Positions 44,723 to 54,685 of a stretch of 64,000 nucleotides of DNA are shown here, one piece after another. The translations under genes and the position numbers were made by a program. The notes under the pieces are model-generated. The model was not told where the DNA came from, ran no database searches, and saw nothing but the letters and a program-made list of their open reading frames with translations. This stretch comes from Desulforamulus reducens MI-1 (GTDB lineage Bacteria > Bacillota > Desulfotomaculia > Desulfotomaculales > Desulfotomaculaceae): positions 2,638,332 through 2,702,331 of the forward strand of contig NC_009253.1 of the NCBI RefSeq assembly GCF_000016165.1. The letters are read 5' to 3'. Numbering within the stretch: position 1 is the stretch's first letter; each line of letters begins with the position of its first letter.

Positions 44723-45721
44723 TCATAGAGGAAATCCTTTGGGAATAAACAAATTTTTATATTGGGCAACGGCATAACGATCTGTCATTCCGGCGATATA
44801 ATCCACCACCACCCTAGAAACTTCCTCTTGCTCAATCCTTTTTCGCATCTCTCCAGGCAAATGGTGGTAATTTTCAATGTAATACAGGTAAAGCTCCTTT
44901 ACCACATGTCTTGCCTTATCTTCTTCATTTTTTGCTTCAGAACCAATATATACATGTTCAAACATAAAAGTTCTTAACCGTTCCATTGCCTCCTGGATTC
45001 TTTGGCTCATGGTAATTTCTGGTTTGCCTACACTTGATTGTATCAAATCGTAAACCATTGTATTAATGCGTTGGCTATGCCTTACTCCCAAGGTGTCTAA
45101 ACAATCCCAGGGTAGATCTTGAAGGTTTAATATCCCTGCTCTTAAGGCATCATCAATATCGTGGTTGATATAGGCAATTCGATCTGCTATTTTTACTATT
45201 TGACCCTCCAGGGTTTCCGGCTTGCATGGTCCAGTATGGTGAACAATACCATCAAGAACTTCACGGGAAAGATTTAACCCCTGATCTCCTTCCAATTGTC
45301 TGACCACTCGGAGGCTCTGCTCGTTGTGTTTAAAGCCTCGGCTGTAGACCTTATCTAACACCTGCTCACCGGCATGACCAAAGGGAGTGTGCCCAAGGTC
45401 ATGGCCTAATGCTATGGCCTCAGTCAAATCCTCATTTAACCTAAGAGCCTTGGCACAGGTTCTGGCAATTTGGGCAACCTCAAGGGTATGGGTTAATCGT
45501 GTGCGGTAATGATCCCCCTCGGGGATGATGAATACCTGAGTTTTTAATTTTAAACGTCGAAAGGCTTTGGAATGAATGATCCTATCCCTGTCCCGTTGAA
45601 ATGCTGTTCTTACAGGACATGGCTCTTCCTGTCTTTCCCTGCCTTTGCTCTTTGCACTGAGGCAGGCAAAGGACGACAAAAATTTCGCTTCTAATTCTTC
45701 AGTTTGCTGCCTAAATTCCAT
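44723..45721 (-). CDS. dgt: dGTPase-like HD-domain protein
   Basis: A 332-aa deoxyguanosinetriphosphate triphosphohydrolase-like protein. The HD-domain metal ligands are in TRLTHTLEVAQIA, LGHDLGHTPFGHAGE and ADRIAYINHDIDDALR. Its N-terminus (RTAFQRDRDRIIHSKAFRRLKLKTQVF) is diagnostic. It cleaves dNTPs to nucleosides and triphosphate. It lies 200 bp upstream of dnaG, a frequent clostridial arrangement, and follows the FMN reductase gene by 7 bp. Confidence 0.93.
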   Translation of the reverse strand: MEFRQQTEELEAKFLSSFACLSAKSKGRERQEEPCPVRTAFQRDRDRIIHSKAFRRLKLKTQVFIIPEGDHYRTRLTHTLEVAQIARTCAKALRLNEDLTEAIALGHDLGHTPFGHAGEQVLDKVYSRGFKHNEQSLRVVRQLEGDQGLNLSREVLDGIVHHTGPCKPETLEGQIVKIADRIAYINHDIDDALRAGILNLQDLPWDCLDTLGVRHSQRINTMVYDLIQSSVGKPEITMSQRIQEAMERLRTFMFEHVYIGSEAKNEEDKARHVVKELYLYYIENYHHLPGEMRKRIEQEEVSRVVVDYIAGMTDRYAVAQYKNLFIPKGFPL

Positions 45722-45728
45722 CTAGGAC

Positions 45729-46337
45729 CTATCCTTTTTTCCTCTTTCTCAGGGAAGCAGTAGCTAGGGCTACCTCGGCCACACGACGACCTAAGACCCG
45801 GCAGCGTTCTGCAGCCTGTGGATCGCCATCGGCAGGCCTTTGGGCACAGGCTCCGTGATGCCCTGGGTCATTTTCAAAAGCTCCGTCCCCCACAAGGGTC
45901 ATTCCATGTACCAGCATAATATCCTGTAAAGAACGTAACGTCAGTTCCTGTCCACCAAAGCGTGAAGCACCAACTGAGATGGCCGCCCCCACAACATCAA
46001 CTAAGGCTTTTTCTTTTCTTAGGGCCCTGCTTTTATCCCACAGAAGCTTCATAGGTGCAGCAACGGTGCCAAAATAAACCGGACTGCCCAGGATAATACC
46101 ATCTGCTGTTTTGATTAATTCCAACAGATCACCCAGAGATGTGCCTTGATAGCATACTCCTGCGCAGGGATTGCTGCAGGCGTTACAAAACAATGGGTCA
46201 GCTGTTGCCACATGTTCTGCCACATGAATAAGCTTGGTATCTGCACCCAGTTCCTTTGCTGCTTCCAGTGCTTTGTTCAGCATAAATGCCGTATTGCCAT
46301 TGGTATTAGGACTTCCATTCAAACCTAGTATCAGCAT
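45729..46337 (-). CDS. NADPH-dependent FMN reductase / flavodoxin-like protein
   Basis: A 202-aa flavodoxin-fold protein. The flavin phosphate loop is GSPNTNGNTAFML (residues about 8-20), and GIILGSPVYFGTVAAPMKLLWDK is the second FMN contact. A Cys cluster (CNACSNPCAGVCYQG) near residues 52-66 resembles iron-sulfur flavoproteins or a redox pocket. GGGAGGTTTATT precedes the ATG. A structured, possibly regulatory, leader lies upstream. It probably reduces FMN or a quinone-like substrate. Confidence 0.85.
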   Translation of the reverse strand: MLILGLNGSPNTNGNTAFMLNKALEAAKELGADTKLIHVAEHVATADPLFCNACSNPCAGVCYQGTSLGDLLELIKTADGIILGSPVYFGTVAAPMKLLWDKSRALRKEKALVDVVGAAISVGASRFGGQELTLRSLQDIMLVHGMTLVGDGAFENDPGHHGACAQRPADGDPQAAERCRVLGRRVAEVALATASLRKRKKG

Positions 46338-46365
46338 AATAAACCTCCCTAACTTTAATTTAGAG

Positions 46366-46438
46366 GTATCAGATGGTGCAATTAATAAAATAGCGAAAGC
46401 GAAGTTTTTCTAATAAAAACTTATGCCATCTCTGATAC
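46366..46438 (-). promoter_or_regulatory. Structured leader upstream of the FMN reductase gene
   Basis: GTATCAG-ATGG (46366-46376) pairs with CCAT-CT-CTGATAC (46426-46438) across 50 nt. Inside are AAGTTTTT/AAAAACTT (46402-46422) and a small GCGAAAGC hairpin (46393-46400), giving a three-way-junction-like fold. It ends 28 nt before the start codon. No known riboswitch class was recognised; a long operator pair is the alternative. Confidence 0.4.
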
Positions 46439-46439
46439 G

Positions 46440-46690
46440 ATTAGACCCCTTTACCTTTTAGGCAAAAGGTTTCCAATAGGTTATAAATGGCGATAAAAAA
46501 TCTCAGATTCTTCATAGTTCTATCTTTTTTCCCATGTATGGAAATATTCGACGGTGAACGGCCAAATCCTCTTTGAAAAGTTTTGTTTTACTAAGATTTA
46601 CCACATGTGCTTGAAGTATTCCGAGAATGATAGTCTAAACCTTTATAATCCTATGGTTTTGCGCCTTGACGGTTTTTTTTGAAAAACAAA
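46440..46690. other. Intergenic stretch without a recognisable gene
   Basis: No ORF or RNA gene supported. It is AT-rich, with a run of eight T at 46673-46680, and probably holds the promoter of the FMN reductase-dgt unit. Confidence 0.4.
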
Positions 46691-46722
46691 TCAGGGCAGC
46701 AAGGCTGCCCTGAGAATCACTT
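46691..46722 (-). terminator. Terminator of ppsA
   Basis: TCAGGGCAGC and GCTGCCCTGA form a 10-bp stem with a 3-nt loop. On the minus strand it is followed by TTTGTTTTTC. Confidence 0.85.
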
Positions 46723-46775
46723 ATCTATCTAGTTCCTGAATCCGTGAGTTAATCGTATTTTATAAAACAAATGCC

Positions 46776-49124
46776 TTATTTTTTGCCCCTAAGTAATTCC
46801 AACATTACTTTCTGTTCTACAGAAGCCACCAAACGGCGGGTTTGAATGACCGTATCTGGGTTTACACTAACACTGTCAATACCTGTTTTAACCAAAAATT
46901 CAGTGAATTCCGGATAAATTGATGGACCCTGTCCGCAAATGGAAACCGTTTTGCCGTATTTATGAGCGGTTTCTATTAAATGGGCAATGGCTCTTTTAAT
47001 GGCAGGGTCACGCTCATCGAAATAGCCCATGCTATCCAGAACCCCAGAGTCACGGTCTGCACCAAGTATTAATTGGGTTAAATCGTTGCTACCAATACTA
47101 AACCCATCAACTAATTGACTAAACTCATCAGCCATAAATATTACCGAAGGCACTTCCGCCATAATCCAAAGTTTAAAATTCAGGCCTTGTTTGAGGCCCT
47201 CTTCCTCCATGATAGCCTTAACCTGTTTTAATTCCCAGGTGGTACGGACAAAGGGTAACATCGCCCAAATATTGGTTAAGCCATACTCTTCCCGTGCTTT
47301 ACGCATGGCCTTGCATTCTGCACGAAAACCTTCTAAGTATTCTTCAGAAATATAACGGGAAACTCCGCGCCAACCAATCATCGGATTATTCTCAATAGGT
47401 TCAACTTCTTCGCCGCCCTTTAGACCACGAAATTCATTTGTTCTAAAATCACTCATTCTTACCACAACTGGACGTGGGTATATGGCCTGGGCCACGCTAG
47501 TTAATCCTTCGGCCAGTTTATCAATCATAAACTGTTGCTGGCCAGTTTTAATCAGATACATGGGGTGAGCCTTAATCATATTCGTAAAAATAAATTCCAC
47601 CCTCATTAGACCAATACCATCGAAGGGTAAATTCTTATACTTCTCTACCAAAGACGGCTCTCCCAGATTCATATATACTTTGGTTGCAGTAACCGGGAAT
47701 ATTTCCCGCATGATTTCCGGAGGGAAGGTAGCAGCACTGTTAGCTGTTTCTGTCTTATTCTGCCCGAGATCTACTTTACCTTTGTACACGACACCCCTTG
47801 TAGCATCAACGGTAACTTCCTGGCCTTCTTTAAGAACATCTGTAGCATTTTTGCAGCCAACAATACAAGGCACTCCCAACTCACGGGATACAATAGCTGC
47901 GTGACAGGTTCGACCCCCTTCGTCTGTCACGATAGCAGCAGCTTTACTCATGGCTGGAACCATATCAGGGTTCGTCATAATCGTCACCAGAATATCCCCT
48001 TCTTTAACACCGGAGATATCATCATTACGAATGATCGTTACTTTTCCGGAAGCTATGCCAGGAGATGCAGCCATGCCTTTGACTAATACTTCCAGGTCTT
48101 CTTTTTTTACCTCGCTCATATTATCTTTTCTCTCCTCTCCTAAAGTGGTTATCGGGCGAGCCTGTAACAGATAGAACTGCCCGTCATCATTATCGTAAGC
48201 CCACTCTATATCCTGTGGAGAACCGTAATGCTTTTCTATACGGGTACACTCTTTGGACAGGTTGATAATTTCATCATCGGACAGGCATTGTTTGGTAACA
48301 TAATCATTTCCTAAATGTTCACTGACCGGTACCGTGATGGTTCCTACTTCTTTGGCTGGGTCCCTTATTACCATGATCTTTTTTTCAGCAACTTCTTTTT
48401 CTTTTATTTCCCATTTATCTTTTTGTATAATATAATCGTCAGGGGTTACTATACCAGCAACAACAGCTTCTCCCAGCCCCCAACTAGCGTTAATCATAAT
48501 TTCATCTCTGGTTCCGGTTACCGGGTTTGCGGTGAATGCTACTCCGGATTTAGCGGCAGAAACCAGTTTTTGCACAACAGCCGACAGGTAAACATCAAAA
48601 TGATCAAACTTTTGAGTTTGACGGTAGTAGGTTGCTCGGGCTGTCCATAGTGATGCCCAACATTTTTGGACATGAGAAACTACTTCTTTAGCCCCTAATA
48701 TATTTAAATAGGTATCTTGTTGACCGGCAAAAGACGCTTCTGGTAAATCTTCTGCAGTAGCAGAACTGCGCACAGCTACACGTGGGGCATTGCCGGAACC
48801 GGTCAAATAGCCATAAGCGGAGATGATTTCATTCTTAATTTCCGTGGGCATAGAAGTCAAAACAATCATTTGGCGTATTTTAGCTGTATTCTCATCTAAC
48901 TGTTGAACATCACTTAAGTCTGTTTCTGCCAATAACGCACGAATTTTTACCTGTAAACCAGTGGATTTAACAAAATATTGATATGCATCGGCCGTTACAC
49001 AAAAACCGGGCGGTACTCGAATGCCTGCCCTTGTAAGTTCACCTAAATTAGCCCCTTTTCCACCAACCATAGCGACATCTTCTTTGGTTAGTTCATTAAA
49101 CCATTTAATAAACTGGTACCCCAA
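46776..49124 (-). CDS. ppsA: Phosphoenolpyruvate synthase PpsA
   Basis: A 782-aa pyruvate, water dikinase: pyruvate + ATP to PEP + AMP + Pi. The N-terminal ATP-grasp domain begins WFNELTKEDVAMVGGKGANLGEL. The phosphohistidine swivel domain has GGRTCHAAIVSREL (His about residue 412). The C-terminal PEP-binding barrel includes MRVEFIF, GSNDLTQLILGADRDS and CGQGPS. I prefer TTG 49124, 9 nt after GAGGAG; the codon at 49133 abuts that site. The neighbouring ppdK makes PEP by the PPi/Pi route, so the cell has two gluconeogenic entry enzymes. A PpsR-type regulator is encoded nearby. Confidence 0.95.
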   Translation of the reverse strand: MGYQFIKWFNELTKEDVAMVGGKGANLGELTRAGIRVPPGFCVTADAYQYFVKSTGLQVKIRALLAETDLSDVQQLDENTAKIRQMIVLTSMPTEIKNEIISAYGYLTGSGNAPRVAVRSSATAEDLPEASFAGQQDTYLNILGAKEVVSHVQKCWASLWTARATYYRQTQKFDHFDVYLSAVVQKLVSAAKSGVAFTANPVTGTRDEIMINASWGLGEAVVAGIVTPDDYIIQKDKWEIKEKEVAEKKIMVIRDPAKEVGTITVPVSEHLGNDYVTKQCLSDDEIINLSKECTRIEKHYGSPQDIEWAYDNDDGQFYLLQARPITTLGEERKDNMSEVKKEDLEVLVKGMAASPGIASGKVTIIRNDDISGVKEGDILVTIMTNPDMVPAMSKAAAIVTDEGGRTCHAAIVSRELGVPCIVGCKNATDVLKEGQEVTVDATRGVVYKGKVDLGQNKTETANSAATFPPEIMREIFPVTATKVYMNLGEPSLVEKYKNLPFDGIGLMRVEFIFTNMIKAHPMYLIKTGQQQFMIDKLAEGLTSVAQAIYPRPVVVRMSDFRTNEFRGLKGGEEVEPIENNPMIGWRGVSRYISEEYLEGFRAECKAMRKAREEYGLTNIWAMLPFVRTTWELKQVKAIMEEEGLKQGLNFKLWIMAEVPSVIFMADEFSQLVDGFSIGSNDLTQLILGADRDSGVLDSMGYFDERDPAIKRAIAHLIETAHKYGKTVSICGQGPSIYPEFTEFLVKTGIDSVSVNPDTVIQTRRLVASVEQKVMLELLRGKK

Positions 49125-50095
49125 TGCTACCAACTCCTCTCTTTATTGAAGAACATTTTATTACATATCCGGCAAGACCTTTTGGGCCGGAATATAAGTA
49201 AGGGCTAAATTTCATAATGAGATTTCTTTCAAATTCCTGTTAATATTTTTATGCCATTTTTTTAGACTACTATGAATAAATTAAATTATCTGATATTTTT
49301 CACTCTGTTAAGGGACCTTCTTGTTGCTCGTTGCAATAGGACTTCATATGGCCTTTCCTAGCATATCTACCTACCAATAATTGGTGTAAGTGAAAAGTTT
49401 ATCAAACCACTGGACTAAGTTCCATGTTTAATTTCTCCAGTGGAGCAGGATATGTGTTATGCTAATTGCCCCAATATTCTTCAATATATTATACACTATA
49501 TAATATATAATATATTAGAAATAATTTCATCCATTAATTTTAAAAAAAGAAAAAAATTTTTATCTTATTTTATGGTAAGGATCAATATTAAATTAAGGCC
49601 ATGGCTTTAAACAATTTTAATAGTGTTATACTTATTTGAAGTGTTGGGTCAAATAAAAATAGGGTACTGTCTCTTAAAGTTACTAAAAGACAATACCCAT
49701 ATTTATTTTCTCTTAACTTCTAAGTCTTGAAGTAAAAGGCTTAAAAATCTATTCCTACTATTTTTGCGTTAACTATGCCCTTTGATGTTTTACCGCCCCT
49801 TGGGCGGCTGCTATCATAATAGACCAATCGCTATTTTACACTATTATGGAATACTTCTTATAATCTTATACAAATATTTCAATATAGAATCAAATTACAC
49901 TATCAATTAATCTGTTACCAGTAGTCAAACCCGTACTTGTGCCGTTCTTATTCTGATGTAACTTTGTGTGACTTTCGGGAGAGTGAAGTCATTGCGTATA
50001 AAACATAGAGTTTAATAATCACAAGGAGCATTTGCTGAGGCACGCCTTGCTGGAAATACAAGCAAGTTCACCTCTATATACAAAAACCGACAAAA
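49125..50095. other. Long AT-rich intergenic region
   Basis: No supported gene. In the ppsA leader, CCACTGGA and TCCAGTGG (49407-49443) can pair. At 49661-49698 GGGTACTGTCT pairs with AGACAATACCC (one mismatch), which looks like a collapsed mobile-element end. CCGCCC-CTT-GGGCGG lies near 49792-49806. Much of the rest is over 70 percent A+T. Confidence 0.4.
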
Positions 50096-50115
50096 ACGCT
50101 GAATTTCCGCAGCGT
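50096..50115. terminator. Terminator of the RelBE-type pair
   Basis: ACGCTG and CAGCGT (6 bp), with TTTTTGTCGG on the minus strand side after the RelE-like gene. Confidence 0.65.
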
Positions 50116-50148
50116 CCTTCCTTTTTAATGTCAATTTGTTTATCCAAC

Positions 50149-50466
50149 CTACAATAACCAGCCATAATCTTGGCGTGTATCGACAACCGCGTCCACATAT
50201 ACGGTGTTTTCCTTGATCTGATAGACCAATAGATACCTTTTCTCCAATAAGAGTTTTCGGTATTTTCTTGACGGAATCAACTGGTCAACCAGCCATGGAT
50301 TTCTTTCCGGGAACTGTTCCAATGACTTTGCCCTTACCTGAAAGTCTTCAATTAACCGTATGGCTGCATGCTCACTAACCTGTGCCAGAAACTGTGCGTG
50401 TGATACCAGCATTTGCTTGGCCTCATCGGAAATAACTACGGTGTACCGTTTATTTTCTCTGTCCAT
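50149..50466 (-). CDS. RelE/ParE-family toxin
   Basis: A 105-aa RelE/ParE superfamily toxin with the helix-hairpin fold VVISDEAKQMLVSHAQFLAQVSEHAAIRLIEDF and the C-terminal strands SRKYRKLLLEKRYLLVYQI...VYVDAVVDTRQDY. Its basic RKYRKL region would contact ribosome/mRNA or gyrase. The start overlaps the antitoxin gene by 17 bp. The pair interrupts the ppsA-ppdK interval. Confidence 0.88.
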   Translation of the reverse strand: MDRENKRYTVVISDEAKQMLVSHAQFLAQVSEHAAIRLIEDFQVRAKSLEQFPERNPWLVDQLIPSRKYRKLLLEKRYLLVYQIKENTVYVDAVVDTRQDYGWLL

Positions 50467-50737
50467 CTAGCACCTCTCGGACTGCTACTTTCATTATAGC
50501 AGAGACCTCGTCAATGGAATAACCTGGTTTTCCATTCAGCCTGGCTTCTTCTGCAGCAACCAGACTTTCCCGTAGCCGAAGCATACTTTCCCTTCTTGCA
50601 AAAGTTTCTATATCCATGACCACAAGATCCCCTTCTCCGTTTTTCGTAAGATAAACCGGTTCTCCTGACCGCTTGCACAATTCGGAAATCTCATTATAGT
50701 TTTTGCGGATTGCTGCGGACGGTTTGATATTCATCAT
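50450..50737 (-). CDS. Phd/YefM-type antitoxin
   Basis: A 95-aa antitoxin. The N-terminal Phd fold (IKPSAAIRKNYNEISELCKRSGEPVYLTKNGEGDLVVMDIETF) binds DNA. The C-terminal part (SIDEVSAIMKVAVREVLDG) binds the toxin. I choose ATG 50737, with AGAGGTGAT 4 nt upstream, over the frame opening at 50761. It is expected to autorepress. Confidence 0.88.
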   Translation of the reverse strand: MMNIKPSAAIRKNYNEISELCKRSGEPVYLTKNGEGDLVVMDIETFARRESMLRLRESLVAAEEARLNGKPGYSIDEVSAIMKVAVREVLDGQRK

Positions 50738-50938
50738 ACAAATCACCTCTCTCGGTAGCAATAATATGGCCTTATTATATGCTTATTATACTACCACCGA
50801 ATCGATTTGTCTATAATATGCTGCTATCCCCTATACACCGGGAGTTCTGTCAGCACTAAATCCTTTTATTTATCCCACTTCGCCTCAAATAGCCGTTAAC
50901 AAAGTTGTTTTGTCCTATCCTTTTATAGAACATAAAAA
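50738..50938. other. Intergenic region before the toxin-antitoxin pair
   Basis: Holds the promoter of the antitoxin gene and then non-coding sequence up to the ppdK terminator. No gene seen. Confidence 0.4.
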
Positions 50939-50977
50939 CCGCCGATAAAGATGCTTTTTCAGTACCTTTATCGGCGG
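50939..50977 (-). terminator. Terminator of ppdK
   Basis: CCGCCGATAAAG and CTTTATCGGCGG (12 bp) on the minus strand, followed by TTTTTATG. Confidence 0.88.
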
Positions 50978-51057
50978 GTAACATTACCTAGAACCAGACA
51001 CTCCTAATTTTTGTACGTATCTCGGTCTTGAGAGCTTTGCCTATATCATTTTAAGCC

Positions 51058-53715
51058 TTACTTCGATTGGTCTTTGTTGATTACAGCCGCCTGGGCGGCT
51101 GCCAACCGTGCAATGGGTACCCGGTAGGGGGAGCAGCTTACATAGTTCAACCCAATCATGTGGCAAAACTCCACAGAGCTGGGTTCGCCGCCGTGCTCAC
51201 CGCAGATACCAATGAGCAGATCTGGTTTCACCCGACGGGCATTTTCCACAGTCCACTGCATAAGCTTACCAACACCCTTACGATCTAATACAATGAAGGG
51301 GTTATCGTTAAGGATTTTCTTTTCAATATAGGGCTGCATAAATTTGCCCTCTGCGTCATCTCTGGAAAAGCCCAGGGTGGTTTGAGTCAAGTCATTCGTA
51401 CCGAAGGAGAAGAATTCTGCCTGGCTAGCAATTTCATCGGCCAGTAAAGCTGCCCTGGGAATTTCAATCATGGTTCCCACACTATAATGGAAGTCCACAC
51501 CGGTTTCCTTCTTAACTTCCTCAGCAACATCTTCCACCAATTTACGCAGGTATGCTAATTCTTTTAGTTCAATAACCAAAGGAATTTCAACTTCTGGATC
51601 TATCTTGCAATCTTCTTTCACCAGACGAGCAGTTGCTTGGAAGATGGCTCTGGCCTGCATGGCGTATACTTCCGGCCAGGTAATACCTAGACGGCAACCC
51701 CGATGGCCCAGCATGGGGTTAAATTCAGACAAGGAACGTACTTTACGTAACAAATCTTCCTTTTGCTGTATTTTAGCCGGTTCACCGTTGGTCAACTTCA
51801 ACTGAGTAATTTCCACAGCCAGTTCTTCTGCATTGGGCAAGAATTCATGCAACGGGGGGTCTAATAGTCGAATACATACCGGCAGGCCTTCCATGGCCTT
51901 CAGGATACCGTAGAAGTCCCCTTCTTGCATCGGCAGTAATTTAGCCAGTGCTGCTGCACGCTCCTCAATATCATTGGCTAAAATCATTTCTTGCACAATG
52001 GGTAAACGGTCCAATGCCATAAACATATGCTCAGTTCTGGTTAAACCAATACCTTGGGCACCGAATTCCCGAGCCTTTGCAGCATCTTCCGGGGTATCGG
52101 CATTGGCGCGTACTTCCAAAGTACGGATGTTGTCAGCCCATTGCAACAATTTCAAGAATTCCGCCGATAGATCCGGCTCAATCATGGGCACTTCACCCAG
52201 GATAACATCACCGGTGGAACCATCAATGGATACAATGTCCCCATTTTTAACGGTAATATTGCCTACAAAAAACTGTTTATTTTCAGAGTCAATGCGAATG
52301 GCTTCGCAACCACACACACAGGGTTTACCCATACCACGGGCCACCACAGCAGCGTGGCTGGTCATGCCGCCCCTGGAAGTTAGAATACCCTGAGCAGCCA
52401 CCATACCATGGATGTCGTCGGGAGTGGTTTCAGTACCCACTAAGATCACTTTTTGTCCCTGTTTGTTTAATTTTTCAGCCAGATCAGCATTAAAGACCAC
52501 AGCACCAGATGCGGAACCAGGGGATGCCGGCAGACCTTTGGCTACAACTTCTAATTTAGCGTTGGGGTCAATGCGACGGTGTAACAGTTGGTCTAACTGA
52601 TTGGGATCAACACGGTTGATGGCCATTTCTTTATCAATGATACCCTCTTCTACCATTTCCACCGCAATGCGAATGGCAGCCTGGGCAGTACGCTTGCCGT
52701 TACGGGTCTGCAGCATCCATAACTTGTTGCGTTCAATGGTAAATTCAATATCCTGCATATCTTTATAGTGGTTTTCCAATAAAGTACAAGTACGGGCAAA
52801 CTGTTGGTAAACATCTGGCATTTCATCGGCCAGTTTTGCAATGGGCTGAGGCGTACGAATACCAGCCACTACATCTTCACCCTGGGCATTGGTTAAAAAC
52901 TCACCATAGAGTAGTTTTTCGCCTGTGGAAGGATTGCGGGTAAAGGCTACACCGGTACCACAATCATCCCCCATGTTGCCAAATACCATTGCCTGTACGT
53001 TTACTGCTGTACCCAGGTCATCGGAGATTTTATGAATTTTACGATACACGATGGCACGGTCATTTTCCCAGGAATTAAAGACAGCAAAAATGGCTTTGTG
53101 TAGCTGTTCCTTAGGATCCTGAGGAAATTCACGACCGGTTTCTTTCTGAACAATAGCTTTATATTTTCCTATAACTTCCTGCCAGTCTTCGGAAGTCAAC
53201 TGATTGTCAAACTGAACATTTCTTTTATGCTTTTGCTCTTCTAAGATGCCTTCAAACTTATGATGTTCGATGTCTAGCACCACATTACCAAACATTTGTA
53301 TAAAGCGACGATAGCAATCATAAGCCCAGCGAGCATTGCCACTGCTGGTAGCCAAACCAATGACAGTTTGGTCATTAAGTCCTAGGTTTAAAACCGTATC
53401 CATCATACCAGGCATGGATATAACTGCACCAGAACGTACAGACACCAGAAGGGGACCATTGGGATCACCAAATTTTTTATTCAGGGTTTGCTCTAACCAG
53501 TCTACCTTTGTTTCTAGTTCCTGCTCAAGTCCCTCGGGGAATTTACGTCCGGCTATGTAAAACTCTTTACAAGCCTCGGTGGTAATGGTAAAACCAGGGG
53601 GCACCGGAAGACCAATGTTGGTCATCTCTGCCAGGTTGGCGCCTTTACCGCCTAACAGGCTTTTCATATCTGCTCTTCCCTCGGAAAAAGCATACACGTA
53701 TTTTTGGGTTGCCAA
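51058..53715 (-). CDS. ppdK: Pyruvate, phosphate dikinase
   Basis: An 885-aa PPDK: reversible pyruvate + ATP + Pi to PEP + AMP + PPi. The N-terminal nucleotide domain begins KYVYAFSEGRADMKSLLGGKGANLAEM. The swivel domain carries GGMTSHAAVVARGMGKPCVCG with the catalytic His and the regulatory Thr two residues before it. The C-terminal barrel has LTRTEHMFM, FGTNDLTQTTLGFSRDD and GICGEHGG. It starts at TTG 53715, 10 nt after GGAGGG. PpsR, encoded 127 bp upstream, is the expected Thr kinase/phosphorylase. Confidence 0.97.
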   Translation of the reverse strand: MATQKYVYAFSEGRADMKSLLGGKGANLAEMTNIGLPVPPGFTITTEACKEFYIAGRKFPEGLEQELETKVDWLEQTLNKKFGDPNGPLLVSVRSGAVISMPGMMDTVLNLGLNDQTVIGLATSSGNARWAYDCYRRFIQMFGNVVLDIEHHKFEGILEEQKHKRNVQFDNQLTSEDWQEVIGKYKAIVQKETGREFPQDPKEQLHKAIFAVFNSWENDRAIVYRKIHKISDDLGTAVNVQAMVFGNMGDDCGTGVAFTRNPSTGEKLLYGEFLTNAQGEDVVAGIRTPQPIAKLADEMPDVYQQFARTCTLLENHYKDMQDIEFTIERNKLWMLQTRNGKRTAQAAIRIAVEMVEEGIIDKEMAINRVDPNQLDQLLHRRIDPNAKLEVVAKGLPASPGSASGAVVFNADLAEKLNKQGQKVILVGTETTPDDIHGMVAAQGILTSRGGMTSHAAVVARGMGKPCVCGCEAIRIDSENKQFFVGNITVKNGDIVSIDGSTGDVILGEVPMIEPDLSAEFLKLLQWADNIRTLEVRANADTPEDAAKAREFGAQGIGLTRTEHMFMALDRLPIVQEMILANDIEERAAALAKLLPMQEGDFYGILKAMEGLPVCIRLLDPPLHEFLPNAEELAVEITQLKLTNGEPAKIQQKEDLLRKVRSLSEFNPMLGHRGCRLGITWPEVYAMQARAIFQATARLVKEDCKIDPEVEIPLVIELKELAYLRKLVEDVAEEVKKETGVDFHYSVGTMIEIPRAALLADEIASQAEFFSFGTNDLTQTTLGFSRDDAEGKFMQPYIEKKILNDNPFIVLDRKGVGKLMQWTVENARRVKPDLLIGICGEHGGEPSSVEFCHMIGLNYVSCSPYRVPIARLAAAQAAVINKDQSK

Positions 53716-53841
53716 TTTTTCAATTCCCTCCTGTTTTTTATCATGTCAGTAAAATCATACCTTCAAGGTGGTGAGGTGAGAGAAAGAATTCCTCACCCCT
53801 TAGACCCCACCTCTTACTGTATCTCCCTTGGATCTTAAAAA

Positions 53842-54672
53842 CTACCTGTACCGTTCGCCTCGGTAATATATCTCCAGTACCTTGCTGGCAGTTTCTTCCA
53901 CCGCTTTATTGGTTACATCAATTACCGGGCAACCAACCCGTTTCATAATGGACTCGGCATAGTCCAATTCTTTTAAAATGCGTTCATGGCTGGCGTAGTC
54001 AGCATTGGATGTAAGCCCCAGGGTTTTTAAGCGTTCAGTGCGAATCACATTTAATTGTTGGGGCTTAATGGTTAAACCAATCACTTTATGAGATGACAGG
54101 CTAAAGATTTCCTGAGGAGGTGCTACTTCAGGCACCAGTGGAACATTGGCAGCCTTAATTCGTTTATGAGCCAAATACATACTCAAAGGGGTCTTAGAAG
54201 TTCGGGACACCCCTAGAATTACCAGATCTGCCCTTTGAATACCCCGGGGATCCTTACCATCGTCATACTTTACAGCGAATTCAATGGCTTCCACTTTGCG
54301 GAAATATTCCTCATCTAACTTACGTACCAGACCGGGTTCAAGTTTAGGGGGGGCAGCTGTAATTAGGGTTAAGGCATCCAAAAATGGTCCCATAATATCC
54401 ACTGTGGGAATATTATGTTTGTCTGCTTCCCTCACGAGGACTTCCCGTAGCTCAGGTAACACTAATGTGAAGGCAATGATGCAGTTCTGACCTTGGGCTT
54501 CGTCAACAATATCTACAATATCCTGAGGGTCATTTACATAGGGAACCCGTCGTATTTCAACGTTACCGCCGTTAAATTGGCTAACCGCCGCTTTCGCAAC
54601 CAGTTCCGCTGTTTCGCCAATGGAATCCGATACAATATAAACTACAGGATGATCGTCTTTAGGTGCTATAAT
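53842..54672 (-). CDS. ppsR: PPDK/PEP synthase regulatory protein (DUF299 kinase-phosphorylase)
   Basis: A 276-aa DUF299 protein that inactivates PPDK or PpsA by ADP-dependent Thr phosphorylation and reverses it with Pi. Family motifs: [20 protein letters not shown], the P-loop-like [17 protein letters not shown] and the C-terminal [16 protein letters not shown]. In the N-terminal zone no ATG, GTG or TTG has a ribosome site. An in-frame ATT at 54672 lies 6 nt after GAGGAGGGG and starts eight residues before VVYIVSD, where the family begins. The longer frame to 54813 runs back into ccpN. It lies between ccpN and ppdK. Confidence 0.9.
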   Translation of the reverse strand: MIAPKDDHPVVYIVSDSIGETAELVAKAAVSQFNGGNVEIRRVPYVNDPQDIVDIVDEAQGQNCIIAFTLVLPELREVLVREADKHNIPTVDIMGPFLDALTLITAAPPKLEPGLVRKLDEEYFRKVEAIEFAVKYDDGKDPRGIQRADLVILGVSRTSKTPLSMYLAHKRIKAANVPLVPEVAPPQEIFSLSSHKVIGLTIKPQQLNVIRTERLKTLGLTSNADYASHERILKELDYAESIMKRVGCPVIDVTNKAVEETASKVLEIYYRGERYR

Positions 54673-54685
54673 GGTAAACCCCTCC

